Positions 37,465-47,454 of a DNA stretch of 64,000 nucleotides are shown one piece after another; position 1 is the stretch's first letter; each line of letters starts with the position of its first letter. The translations under genes and the position numbers were made by a program. Where the stretch lies: contig CM049315.1 of assembly GCA_026874595.1 (NCBI GenBank), forward strand, positions 69,697,916 through 69,761,915. The letters are read 5' to 3'. The DNA comes from Sipunculus nudus (Eukaryota; Annelida; Sipuncula; Golfingiida; Sipunculidae). The notes beneath the pieces were generated by a model, which saw only the letters and a list, made by a program, of their open reading frames with translations, was not told the origin of the DNA and did no database searches.

Positions 37465-38467
37465 GGGTTGTAAAGCGTTGCTGCTACAGTGGAAGGGTCC
37501 TTTCGAAGTTTTCAATGACTGCGATTACCGGATAAAGGTAAAAGGTAAGGTAAAAACATTTCACATAAACTTGTTGAATGGTACCTCACAAGACCGCCAG
37601 GTGATTCCGAGCAAAGTGCTATGGGGTTATTTGATTTGCCCTGTGATAGTACCATTTTGGCTGGATTACAATCTACGGATGTTATATGTCAGATCAAAGT
37701 TAGGATAGGACAAAGGATGTTGATATTGGTAATGAAAAGGTTATTGTTCCAATGCCAAGTCTTAATCACACACAAGGACCTGAGCAGGTAAATATATGTG
37801 ATAAACTTTCCTTATAAACAGGTATGAAAGAACATTTACAGATGTACCAAAACGGACAAAAGTCCTTGAATGTGATCTCCAGCTCACTTCTCACCTTCCT
37901 CTTAGGTCTAAACCTTACAACGTACCTCACGCCATGAAAGAAACCATGGATTAGGAGATAAGTGATATGATATCTCTAGGGGTGATCGAAAGATCTAATT
38001 CAAGATATTCAGCACCTGCGGTCATGGTTCGAAAGCCCGACAATTCGGTTCGCTTTTGCATTGATTTCCGAAAATTGAATCGTGTTATCATGTTCGATCC
38101 GGAACCAATGCCAAAACCTGAACATATGTTTGCCGAATTGAGAAATAGTAGATTTTTTTTTCCATAATTGATCTACCAAAAGGATATTGACAGATCCCCA
38201 TGACTGACGGGTCTAAAGAGTTGACATCCTTTGTAACCCCGAATACATAATATCATTTTAACTTCATGCCATTTTCGGGTTTGTTGTGGCAGGCACAGTA
38301 TTCTGGTGAATGATGCGCAAATTGTTTGCTCATGTTCTGAGGTGACTTATTACATCGATGATGTCCTGTGTAACACTGAACACTGGCCAGACCATGTAAA
38401 ACTCTTTGAGAAGGTATTTGGCATACTCCAGTCTGCTAATTAAGCGGCAAAACCAAAGAAATGTTTC
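37465..38467 (+). mobile_element. Ty3/gypsy-type retrotransposon, 5' part (integrase end and reverse transcriptase)
   Basis: The frame from about 37465 encodes LLLQWKGPFEVF and VKTFHINLLNG, typical of the integrase C-terminus. A gap of about 300 bp with stops follows. Then comes reverse transcriptase: SLGVIERSNSRYSAP, RFCIDFRKLNRV and DPEPMPKPEH at 37967-38167, and a YIDDVLC-like motif near 38350 in another frame. Several stops and frameshifts break it. Integrase lies before, not after, reverse transcriptase. The 5' LTR and gag are missing. The sequence is interrupted at 38467 by a LINE. Confidence 0.85.
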
Positions 38468-38864
38468 TTTTTTTTTTCTTTTTTTTTTTCTTTCTTTCTC
38501 CTTGTGATGTCTCAGAATATTAATTTTATTTTTTAAAGACTTTTCTGTCATCATCGACATCATTAAAAAGAAATCACAAGGTTACATTGCAGATCACAAT
38601 ATTTACAAATACAAAATATACAAAATGTGTAAGTTACAAAAAACATTCACATCTTAACTACTTATGTATATGGTTCCAGAAACCTCAAATTTAACCATGA
38701 CTTATGTAGGTAACATGTCTGTCAGAAGTTATGAATTATAATAGAAGAGGCTATATAATCACGTGTTCTAGTGAAGTTTGACATAAATTAGGGTACATGG
38801 ATAAAAAAATATTTAGTTAAAGCCCTTTTTCCCAATAAGCGGGAGTATCGGTTTCCATTTTTTC

Positions 38865-41450
38865 TCATATAAAACATTTATTAGCTTTTTGTGCGACTTT
38901 ACTTTCCAGGCACTCAATATTAATGAGTTTTTTTATGAATAAGTTCAAAGATGGAGGCACCAAGTTTAATCTATTACTAAAGACAATGAATTTGTACAAC
39001 AACAAAATTAAATTTATAATGTTCTGGTGTTCAGCTTCACCTACACCCATATACGTTATTTTTGGGCTTAGAACTGGCATTGTTATTTTTCCCTTTTCAG
39101 CCCAACACTTTATTCTTAAATAAAACGTGACTGATATATGACACTCACAGAATAAGTGATGAACAGATTCATTGGAAATAAAACAATAAGAACACCTCTT
39201 TGTATTAACGATGTTCCATTTATATAGATTCACATTTACTGCAAGTATATTATGTAGAAATCTGAAGTGAAACTGTCTGAGGTACATGTCCAAGGTTGTT
39301 CTGTAAACAAGAGCAACAGCCTGTTGCAAATTAAAAAAATCGTATTTGTTTAGCAGTTTTTCTCCATTTGTAGGTACTAAAACTATCTTCGTTAAAATTC
39401 TGTCGTATATACTCCTGAATGAAACGTTCTTCAAATCTAAAATAACATCTTTGAAAGCAATTACATTACGCTCTTGTACTAACATATCCCTAGATGTTAT
39501 ACCTTGGTCATCAATCATATTCACCCATTTTTTGGGGATAGCTTTTCGCAATGCCATCCAGTGTATGTAAAAGTTACAATAATTTCTACGGTCCTTCGAC
39601 ATGATTTCACTTAATTTCCTTTTTTCACCACTTGTATTATACAAATCATATATATATTTTATACCAAGTTCATCAAAATATCGAAAGTAAACCGACTTGC
39701 CTCCAATCTTAATATATTTATTATTCCAGAGTTGTTGCGATAAAACAGTTTTAACCAGAACAGGTTCTCCTGAGGTAAAGGACTGCCATATGTGAAAACT
39801 GCGCCTATAAAAATCCGGTAGTCCTCCTCTGAATACTACAGGGTCAGTATTACTACCAATATTTCTTATGCCACCAAACGCTTTTAAATAAAAGTTAGGT
39901 ATTACAGAGTATTTTTCGGTATTCTCAGAAATGATTTTCGTAATCCACATTAATCTTTGTGTTTCTATGGTCGTTTCAAGATCAGGCATCCTGATACCCC
40001 CATTATCATAACCACTAATCATGACATTATATTTTATTTTCGGTTTTCTCCCGTTCCATATAAAATCTGTCATCACGTCTTTTACTGATTTGATGAATTC
40101 TTTCGGTGGTTCTAAAACATTGGTTATATAAGTAAGTTTTGAAATACCTAAAGACTTTAAAATCGTATTTCTACCAAATATAGTCAAGGAACGTTGTTTC
40201 CATATGTTTAGAAGTGTTCTCATTTTTCCAAGCACTCTATTGAAATTTAACATGTTCGATAAGTTCTTGTCATAAGTATACCATAATCCAAGGATTTTCA
40301 ATGCATCTGTTGTCAAGTCAACCCATTTGAAACCGTCTAAGGTTTCATTAATAACATACTTTGCCATCCATGCGGCTTCACATTTATCCTGATTCACTTG
40401 GACTGATGATAATCTCGTGAATTTCTTCAAAACAGTACATAAAACATTCATGGAATTTATGTCTTTTAGAAAATACGTGGTATCATCCGCAAATATACAT
40501 TGTTTTATCTCGTTCCCGTTAATAGTAATTCCTTTTATATCAACAGATTGGCGTACCATTATTGCCAATATTTCAATAGCTAATACAAACAGGTACGGCG
40601 CTAGAGGATCCCCTTGTCTAGTCCCCTTTGCCACTTTTATGTAACCCGTTGTATAACCGTTATTTATAATACAGCTTTGAATATCTGTGTGGAGGAGTTT
40701 GACCCATCCGATACAACTTTCTCCAAAGCCAAACTTTTCTAACACACTGAACAAATAATTATGACCAATCGAATCGAATGCAGCTGCAAAATCCACTGCG
40801 AACAGTATATGTGGCTTATTTTCTTTGATACAGTAGTTAACAATATCACTAATTATTCTATTTGTTTCATTTATATTCCGACCGGGCACAAAGGCTGTCT
40901 GATCCGTATTTATTATATTAGGGAGAACTGCTCTGATACGGTTCGCCATAACTTTACTTATTATTTTACAGTCTACATTGACCAAACTGATAGGTCTCCA
41001 AGATGATAGTAAGCGATTATCTTTACCTGTTTTTTCAATTAAGGTCACAACTGCTTGCCTTTGACAAGGAGTGAGTTTCCCTTCCTTAAAGCATTTATTT
41101 AAGCATAGAACTAAATCACTACCGATCAAATCAAAGAATTTCAAGTAGAACTCTTTCGGTAGTCCATCGTTTCCAGGAGATTTATTATTTTTCATTTGCT
41201 TAAGAACATGTAAAATCTCGTTTTGCGAGACAGGACCCTCGCAGCTGGCTACCTCATCTGGAGTTAATTTTGGGATGTTCATACTTGATAACAATTCATG
41301 ACACTCTTCCTTAGATAGACAGTTATTACTCTTATATTTATTTTCATAAAATCTTCTTAGTTCAGCCAATATTAATTTTTGGTCACTGATCTCTTTCTCA
41401 TTACATAACAATTTTCGTATTGTGGATTTAGTTTTATTTCTTTTTTCCAA
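38865..41450 (-). CDS. LINE ORF2 fragment: reverse transcriptase and C-terminal zinc-binding region
   Basis: An open frame of 861 codons. Reverse transcriptase motifs in order: MKNNKSPGNDGLPKEFYLKF, WRPISLVNVDCKIISKVMANRI-type block, VPGRNINETNR, AVDFAAAFDSIGH, GTRQGDPLAPYLFVLAIEIL and the catalytic FADD in IFADDTTYFLKD. A C-terminal CSYC ... HHLFCECH cysteine-histidine motif follows. The enzyme primes reverse transcription at nicked DNA. Its N-terminus continues into the next two fragments upstream on the minus strand, from which it is separated by frame breaks. Clade assignment to L1/Tx1 rests on the motif style only. Confidence 0.9.
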   Translation of the reverse strand: MEKRNKTKSTIRKLLCNEKEISDQKLILAELRRFYENKYKSNNCLSKEECHELLSSMNIPKLTPDEVASCEGPVSQNEILHVLKQMKNNKSPGNDGLPKEFYLKFFDLIGSDLVLCLNKCFKEGKLTPCQRQAVVTLIEKTGKDNRLLSSWRPISLVNVDCKIISKVMANRIRAVLPNIINTDQTAFVPGRNINETNRIISDIVNYCIKENKPHILFAVDFAAAFDSIGHNYLFSVLEKFGFGESCIGWVKLLHTDIQSCIINNGYTTGYIKVAKGTRQGDPLAPYLFVLAIEILAIMVRQSVDIKGITINGNEIKQCIFADDTTYFLKDINSMNVLCTVLKKFTRLSSVQVNQDKCEAAWMAKYVINETLDGFKWVDLTTDALKILGLWYTYDKNLSNMLNFNRVLGKMRTLLNIWKQRSLTIFGRNTILKSLGISKLTYITNVLEPPKEFIKSVKDVMTDFIWNGRKPKIKYNVMISGYDNGGIRMPDLETTIETQRLMWITKIISENTEKYSVIPNFYLKAFGGIRNIGSNTDPVVFRGGLPDFYRRSFHIWQSFTSGEPVLVKTVLSQQLWNNKYIKIGGKSVYFRYFDELGIKYIYDLYNTSGEKRKLSEIMSKDRRNYCNFYIHWMALRKAIPKKWVNMIDDQGITSRDMLVQERNVIAFKDVILDLKNVSFRSIYDRILTKIVLVPTNGEKLLNKYDFFNLQQAVALVYRTTLDMYLRQFHFRFLHNILAVNVNLYKWNIVNTKRCSYCFISNESVHHLFCECHISVTFYLRIKCWAEKGKITMPVLSPKITYMGVGEAEHQNIINLILLLYKFIVFSNRLNLVPPSLNLFIKKLINIECLESKVAQKANKCFI

Positions 41451-41493
41451 GTTAAAAAATATTTCGTGTTACGTTCTCCATGTTCAAACCAAT

Positions 41494-42063
41494 TCAAACT
41501 CTGGATCTTATTATATGACCATCTGTTATTCTATCATAGTAGGACTCAAGTTCCCGTTGGATTATTTCACATTCATGCAAGGAAGATACACTTTGAGCTT
41601 CTGTCAATCGTTTTTCCAGTATGTGTAATTTCTGTTTTTCTTTCTGGCGTTTCCTTTTAGAGAAGCAGATAGAAAATTCTCTAATTTTAAATTTAAGATA
41701 TTCCCACCATTTTGTAATGTTTTCAATGTTTTCATATTCTTTTTTCCATCTTTCGATATTCTGTCGTAGTTCTAATACATAATTTGTATCGTCAAGTAGC
41801 GATACATTTAACTTCCAGTGGGACGGACCATGTTTAACCATATGGGACGAAGAAAAATTACATTTAACAGCGCAGTGATCAGTTGATATTGATGGAAAAA
41901 TATCCACTTGGTTTACTTGACTGTTTAAATTGCTTGATATAAAGATATAATCGAGCCTCCTTTTCATACTGGGACTCATACTACTCCAAGTAAACTTCTC
42001 CTTTGTCGGATTCCTTACCCTCCAAATGTCTATTAAACTATACATCTGCATAATATTGTTCAT
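41494..42063 (-). CDS. LINE ORF2 fragment: endonuclease C-terminal part and linker
   Basis: An open frame of 189 codons. It contains SLIDIWRVRNPTKEKFTWSS, RRLDYIFISSNL and the catalytic STDHCAVKC motif of AP-type endonucleases. A charged coiled-coil-like stretch follows (KRKRQKEKQKLHILEKRL). It ends at a TGA just after RSRV, where the frame breaks before the polymerase fragment. Confidence 0.88.
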   Translation of the reverse strand: MNNIMQMYSLIDIWRVRNPTKEKFTWSSMSPSMKRRLDYIFISSNLNSQVNQVDIFPSISTDHCAVKCNFSSSHMVKHGPSHWKLNVSLLDDTNYVLELRQNIERWKKEYENIENITKWWEYLKFKIREFSICFSKRKRQKEKQKLHILEKRLTEAQSVSSLHECEIIQRELESYYDRITDGHIIRSRV

Positions 42064-42109
42064 TGTTTGAATAGACTTAACCTTCGGGTGATAATTTCCA
42101 CCTTCTGTA

Positions 42110-42580
42110 TCAGATCGAGTGAAACAAAAAATGGAAATCTCCGCCCCAGATTATTTTAATATCATTACCAAGTTCAAAATTCGTAATTTTTTCAGAAATG
42201 CCATTTAAATATGCAACTTGACCATTTTCAGTGTTTGGTGCATACGTATTAATAAATAAGAATTGTTGACCATTTAAATTCGCTCTCAAGAAGAGACTTC
42301 GTCCCTCCTGATCATTCTCCACAATAATATCCGTACAGTCTAAGTATTTACCGACAAGTATGGCAACTCCTTTAGACTGGTTTGTACCATGAGAATAACA
42401 AATAACTCCCTGCCATTCCTTTCTCCACGAATATTCATCACTTTTTACACTGTGGACTTCTTGTAAAAAAATAATACTATTATCTCCACCATGATCAAGT
42501 AACCATTGGAGTATCTTCCTCCTTTTCCTGTACCCTCGCAACCCTCTTACATTTAGGGTAATAACTGAGAAACCAGACAT
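42110..42580 (-). CDS. LINE ORF2 fragment: endonuclease N-terminal part
   Basis: An open frame of 156 codons starting MSGFSVITLNVRGLRGYRKR, then IIFLQEVHS (catalytic Glu), NTYAPN and the IIWGGDF metal-binding region. The frame is lost just after GGDF in a T/A-rich run near 42120-42130. This is the first methionine of ORF2; about 87 bp upstream of it the element ends at the target duplication. Confidence 0.88.
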   Translation of the reverse strand: MSGFSVITLNVRGLRGYRKRRKILQWLLDHGGDNSIIFLQEVHSVKSDEYSWRKEWQGVICYSHGTNQSKGVAILVGKYLDCTDIIVENDQEGRSLFLRANLNGQQFLFINTYAPNTENGQVAYLNGISEKITNFELGNDIKIIWGGDFHFLFHSI

Positions 42581-42667
42581 AAATAATTACTGATGAAGAT
42601 AAAGTAGTCCCCCTGCATATCTGCTTTGTCTTTATGTTCTCTTAATAAGATTGAACTATTTTTTACT

Positions 42668-43592
42668 AAAGAAATGTTTCCTTGGTTACACAAACCTTGG
42701 TTTTCTTGGCCATAAAATAGGAATAGGCAGGCTTGGAACTGACCCAGTCTTACACGAGAAAATCAGTAATGCAAAACGACCAACCACCAAGAAAGAGGTT
42801 AGGTCTTTCTAAGGTTTGACGGGTTATTACCGTAAATTTATCCCCCATTATGCTGAAGTGGCCGTGCCCTTAACAGACTTAACCAAGAAGGGACAGAGTA
42901 ATAAGGTTACCTGGGGACAAGCTCAGGAGAGAGCATTTCAAACTCTCAAAGGTTTGTTGGTGAAACCACCAGTCTTGCGACTCCCCGACTTCTCAAAATG
43001 TTTCATTCTGAGAACTGATGCTTCCGATAATGGAATTGGAGCGATTTTCATGCAAGAGCATGAAGGGATGTTGCATCCAGTGGTTTTTGCGAGCCGTAAG
43101 CTTGTTCAAAGAGAGGAAAATTTCTCGGTCATTGAAAGAGAAGCATTGTCCATTGTCTGGGCAGTTAAAAATTCGATATGTATTTGTTTGGAAGACAGTT
43201 TGTGATTCAGAAACTGCCTTCATTCAGAAAGCCAAGTGCTTGAACAAACGCATAATGCGATAGGCAATACTCTTACAGGAGTATCAGTATACTGTTGAGT
43301 CTGTGCCTAGGAGATCGGATTGTGCGGGCTGATTTCCTCAGCCGCGTCCCAGCCTTAGGCTAAGTTCATTTAAATTTATAAGCTGAGTGGCATATACATC
43401 CCAGTGGCATTAAATGACAGATTGTGACGAGACACGATCCCTGTATGCTATATTTCTATCTATAGTTTTCAATTTTACCAGACATCAGCTATCAACCTCT
43501 CATAAGTTTTGTGAGTAAACTGTTGGATTACAGGATTTATTTTGTCAACTTTTTCTTATAAAAAAAACTGAGCATTTTTTTTAAGGGGGAAG
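42668..43592 (+). mobile_element. Ty3/gypsy-type retrotransposon, 3' part (RT thumb, RNase H, polypurine tract)
   Basis: Continues the interrupted frame. A 129-codon open frame (42816-43205) has GYYRKFIPHYAEVAVPLTDL, LRTDASDNGIGAIF and VIEREALSIVWAVK (RNase H). Frameshifted remains of the RNase H end run to about 43365. No integrase follows. A polypurine tract AAGGGGGAAG (43583-43592) abuts the LTR. Confidence 0.88.
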
Positions 43593-44821
43593 TGATGTCA
43601 CAAAGTGCCTTGTGACTGTACAACTTTTCAGGTTTTGATTTGAGACAGTGTGGCATGCGTGATGTCAAACGGCCTTTCAGACCCCCAACTCCTTTTTTTT
43701 TATTTTATTTCTTTAAGCAATACCCGGGGATTACCCTTTGGAATTCATTCAGGCAGAACCTTCATTTAGTGAGTGTTCTGTTCTGGTTCGAATTGTTAAG
43801 CTTTGTGGATAAGCCGTTGTTGTTACAGTAACTTTTAAAAGACCACAATTAGCTGTCCATACTGGTTATTGGGTAGGAAATTTGTGGAGGCAAACCTTGA
43901 CCAGTGAAAATTCAGTTGACCAGAGATCCCTAGAGGGCAGGGGACCGGTGATACTGAGCTGGAGAATGACTAAAAGCCTAAATGGCAGGTCTCTCTAAAA
44001 CTGATGATAAGCCAACTCTGAGAACACTGAAACTAGGTGAATATAGAGGTACCTCATGAACTCTTAAATATTATTTGTTATTTGCCTAAGACGATCCTTC
44101 TTCCCAGTACAGCCCAGGATGGTTTGGTGCTGTGTGTGTGAACACATAGGTATACACTGTCATGACAACTATATTGTGGTTCCTGATGGTATGACACAAC
44201 TGGCAGGATACACATGGTGAGTCTCCTGTAATAAGTTCCCACACCAAACTAGTAGAGAGCATTTATTGTGGTCTGCTGAGTAAACTTTGTGAAGTTTAAG
44301 TATAACTTGTGTGAAACAAAACCAGATGTTATTGTGATTGTTTAGCCAATAATCCAAGGGGAATCCATTAAGTATTTTCTATTAATCTCCTAGAAACTAC
44401 ATTTTTTTGTCAATCCTAATAAAAAGGCATAATATTTCTCCTTCTCTAGAGCTGTATTTCTTTTTTTTTCTTCATTCTAGTAAAATAACGCATTTCTTTG
44501 GTTCATAGGCATGAGTCTTGGTACATGTGCCCCATAGAGAGCTGCCACTAAAGCGCAAATCCTCCCCAACTTGGTGACTTATTTGAAGGATGTCTCTTCT
44601 GATGTCCGGTTTTACTTTACATTTGGGACAATTATGAACATTCTAGCTTAACTTGGATTATATCCCACTCAGCATTTATATATACCCTTCTTGTACGTAG
44701 TAAATAAATTTATTGTTATATTCTTCAAGGCGTTTGGTATCAATGTATGTGTATGTGTCTAGTCATATGTGTCCATGCTGAAAGAATTCTGGGCAAGGCC
44801 CGACCCAGTCTGACCTTGACA
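43593..44821 (+). mobile_element. 3' LTR of the gypsy-type element
   Basis: Starts TGATGTCACAAAG right after the polypurine tract and ends CCTTGACA, consistent with TG...CA borders, about 1.23 kb. AATAAA at about 44702 suits the R-region signal. The terminal about 55 bp recurs inverted at 61046-61105, which supports the 3' border. The 5' LTR is not in the window, so the length is unconfirmed. Confidence 0.7.
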
Positions 44822-46027
44822 CTGAGCTCCTACTATTAATGCACATAGACCTTGACCCAAGTGATTCTAACGCAGAACCGACTCACGTAAGATTGAATCA
44901 ACTCCCATTGGTCGGTTCATCTCTGGGAAGGGGAACGTGCACTGGCGAGGGTATTTATATAATGAATATAAAAGAGCTGACCAAAGACAGTTCAGCCGAT
45001 CTCACAGAAATTCTAAAATAACTGATAGCGGCCCGTGAGTCATGGTGCAAGTCATAATAGAACACCCTTTCTAAGGGTGGGATAAAAATATTTGCTGTGT
45101 GGTAGTTATTGACATAATAGGCTAAAACACTTGTTACGAGAATAACGCCATGAAAGTCATCCGGACATGAGCGTCATAACATTTTGTTATCCTTGGAAAA
45201 GTATAAAACAAGAATAATTATTAATACCAGACAGAAGTGTGTAGACTGATAGGAACTTATAGAATTCCGAAATTATTAATTGAAAATAAGGTTTACACTT
45301 ACCAGTTGTCCTCCATGTATCACGGCAGATATTGATACAGAGTGACCGCATCTGTCCCAAAATCGCTCCAGTGATTTCTCAGCAAGAGACCACTCTTAAT
45401 TTACCCCATTCGCATAAATCTTAACAAAACTAACGATCTGCGCATTCATATTTCTGGTCAAAGTTATAAATTCATTGCAGAAACAAACTTTCCAAGTAAA
45501 AACATCCTCCTTATTAATAACTGTTGCATGAATGTAAGGAAATCATCCGTGAATGTAAAATTTATTATTTTTCCCAACAGAATCACGTCACTTTATGTTT
45601 TACTTCGGAAAAATAACAGTTCGACAAGCAGATGAAAATGAAAAAGCACTGTTAGAAATGGAGCGCACATTTGCATGTATACTAGAATTGATGCGAACCC
45701 AACAGATTGTACTACCACCCCAACGTCTTCAGTAAATTGTAATTTGAAGTTTGGGTGTATTATAAATAACTATATGATTTCAAGAGACTGAGACGATGGG
45801 TACAAGTTATATTTCATCACAACATATTTTCAGTGTATTTCAATAATAATTCTAGAAGGAATATACTATTTGCACATTGATTTCGTGATATACATTATCG
45901 AACTCCTTCTATTTGTCCACTCTAAGCCAATATTTGCAGGGTATCGTCTCACGGCTGAGTTTGTACAGGATGCTTGAAACAATGCAGGCGCAGTATTGCC
46001 AGGCTAGTTTTAACTCTGAGTTAAATA
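44822..46027. other. Non-coding stretch
   Basis: No gene recognised. The short open frame at 44839-45021 has no domain. Confidence 0.5.
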
Positions 46028-46487
46028 CCCTGGATTCGATACCCAGAAAACAGTTCCTTAGACTCCATACCCAGAACATGGTCCCTGGATTCGACACCCA
46101 ATAAACAGTTCCTTGACTCCATACCCACAACACAGTCCCTGGACTCGATACCCATAAGCAGTCCCTGGATTCTATACCCAGAAACTGTCCCTAGGATCCA
46201 TATCCAGAAAACTGTCCCTAGACTCGAACCCCCTCCCCCCCCCCCCCCCCCCAAAAAAAAAAACAGTCCCTGGAATCGATACTAAGAAAACAGTCCCTGG
46301 ACTCGGTACCCAGAAAAACAGTCTCTTGACTTGATACCCAGAACACAGTCCCTGGACTTGATAGCCAGAAAACGGTTCCTAGACTCAATACCCAGAAACA
46401 GTCCCTAGACTAGATACTCAGAAAATAGCCCCTGGACTCGATACCCAAAAAACAGTCCTTGGACTCGATACTGAGAAACAGTGCTAT
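46028..46487. repeat. Minisatellite, about 16 units of 26-29 bp
   Basis: The unit is close to CAGTCCCTGGACTCGATACC followed by CAGAAAA. About 16 diverged units can be read, interrupted by a poly-C/poly-A slip at 46230-46262. It lies just after the 3' end of gene E. Open frames here are by-products of the repeat. Confidence 0.9.
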
Positions 46488-46769
46488 AGGAAGAAGGTCA
46501 AGTGGAGGAGTTAGACAATAATTGTGCGTAAAGAGTGAACTTTATTTTTAAGGTTTCGTTCAATTGAATTACTGGCGAAGGTATTCGCCATATCAGTTGG
46601 TTCTAGTTCCATCTATGTTACTCAAATTATATAGATACCTGTATAACATTTTAAACATTACTGACAACACACGGATTCGACTCAATCGAACAATGCTGGC
46701 GAAATGGTTTATATCAATGAGTCACAATATTTAAAATGACCTTTGAAAAGTCTTGTCCTCGGTATTTAA

Positions 46770-47414
46770 TTAATTCAATAACAGTTGGCAGCCATACAGT
46801 TCAAAACGTGTACAGATCACACCAATATCATTGATACATTTGTAGGACTCTACCAAAACGCGCAAATAGCGTGCTCTCACTTGAATCGGCAAGGCAACCT
46901 TTACTTTTGTTGTAGCGTCCATGTTACCATCAAACACCTGAAAATACAAATCCAAAATTAATGTCATATCAAATAATATTAGGAGTCAAGAGTAGCACGA
47001 GAAACCTGAATTTTTCTTATTATGCGAATGGAGTTATGTACAACCTAAACATCAGGAGAATTTTAAAACCTATATTCAATAATTATGGACAGCTAGTTGT
47101 GGTAAGTGTGATAAGGACCATTTATTTGAATATATATTGTACAAGAGAGAGTTACAGAAAGTGTACAGAACAGAATAGCATTGGCGTTTCAATGTTTCAT
47201 TTTGTCTCTTTTCAACTTAAATACCGACAGTCCTTCAAGAAAGTCCTCAAGTCAGTACTTAAAGAAAAGTTGATCATGCATAAATAATACTTGTCCCTGT
47301 GTTAAGCTTCACATTCATTCCTTTTACGTGCTTGTGCCAGGCTAATGCGGTGAGGGAAATGCCGATTTATTTTATGCGGTCGCGGATAAGATGTATTATG
47401 CATGGGTAATATAC

Positions 47415-47454
<40 letters not shown>

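Larger units (their letters stand above)
38468..42667 (-). mobile_element. L1/Tx1-like LINE, 5' truncated, nested in the gypsy element
   Basis: The minus-strand element is flanked by a perfect 13-bp duplication AAAGAAATGTTTC (38455-38467 and 42668-42680). Its 3' end is the T/C-rich tract at 38468-38500 (an A-rich tail on the minus strand), followed by about 360 bp of 3' UTR and ORF2. ORF1 is absent. ORF2 is split by frame breaks near 42120 and near 41460-41493, so it is dead as it stands, although most of the polymerase frame (861 codons) is open. This suggests a fairly young insertion. Confidence 0.93.

Noticed and set aside
38923-41660. Plus-strand open frames within 38923-41660
   Set aside because: They are antisense shadows of the LINE ORF2, with no domain of their own.
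46028-46487. Regularly spaced repeats that might suggest a CRISPR array
   Set aside because: The units are contiguous and diverged with no unique spacers, and the DNA is eukaryotic; it is a minisatellite.
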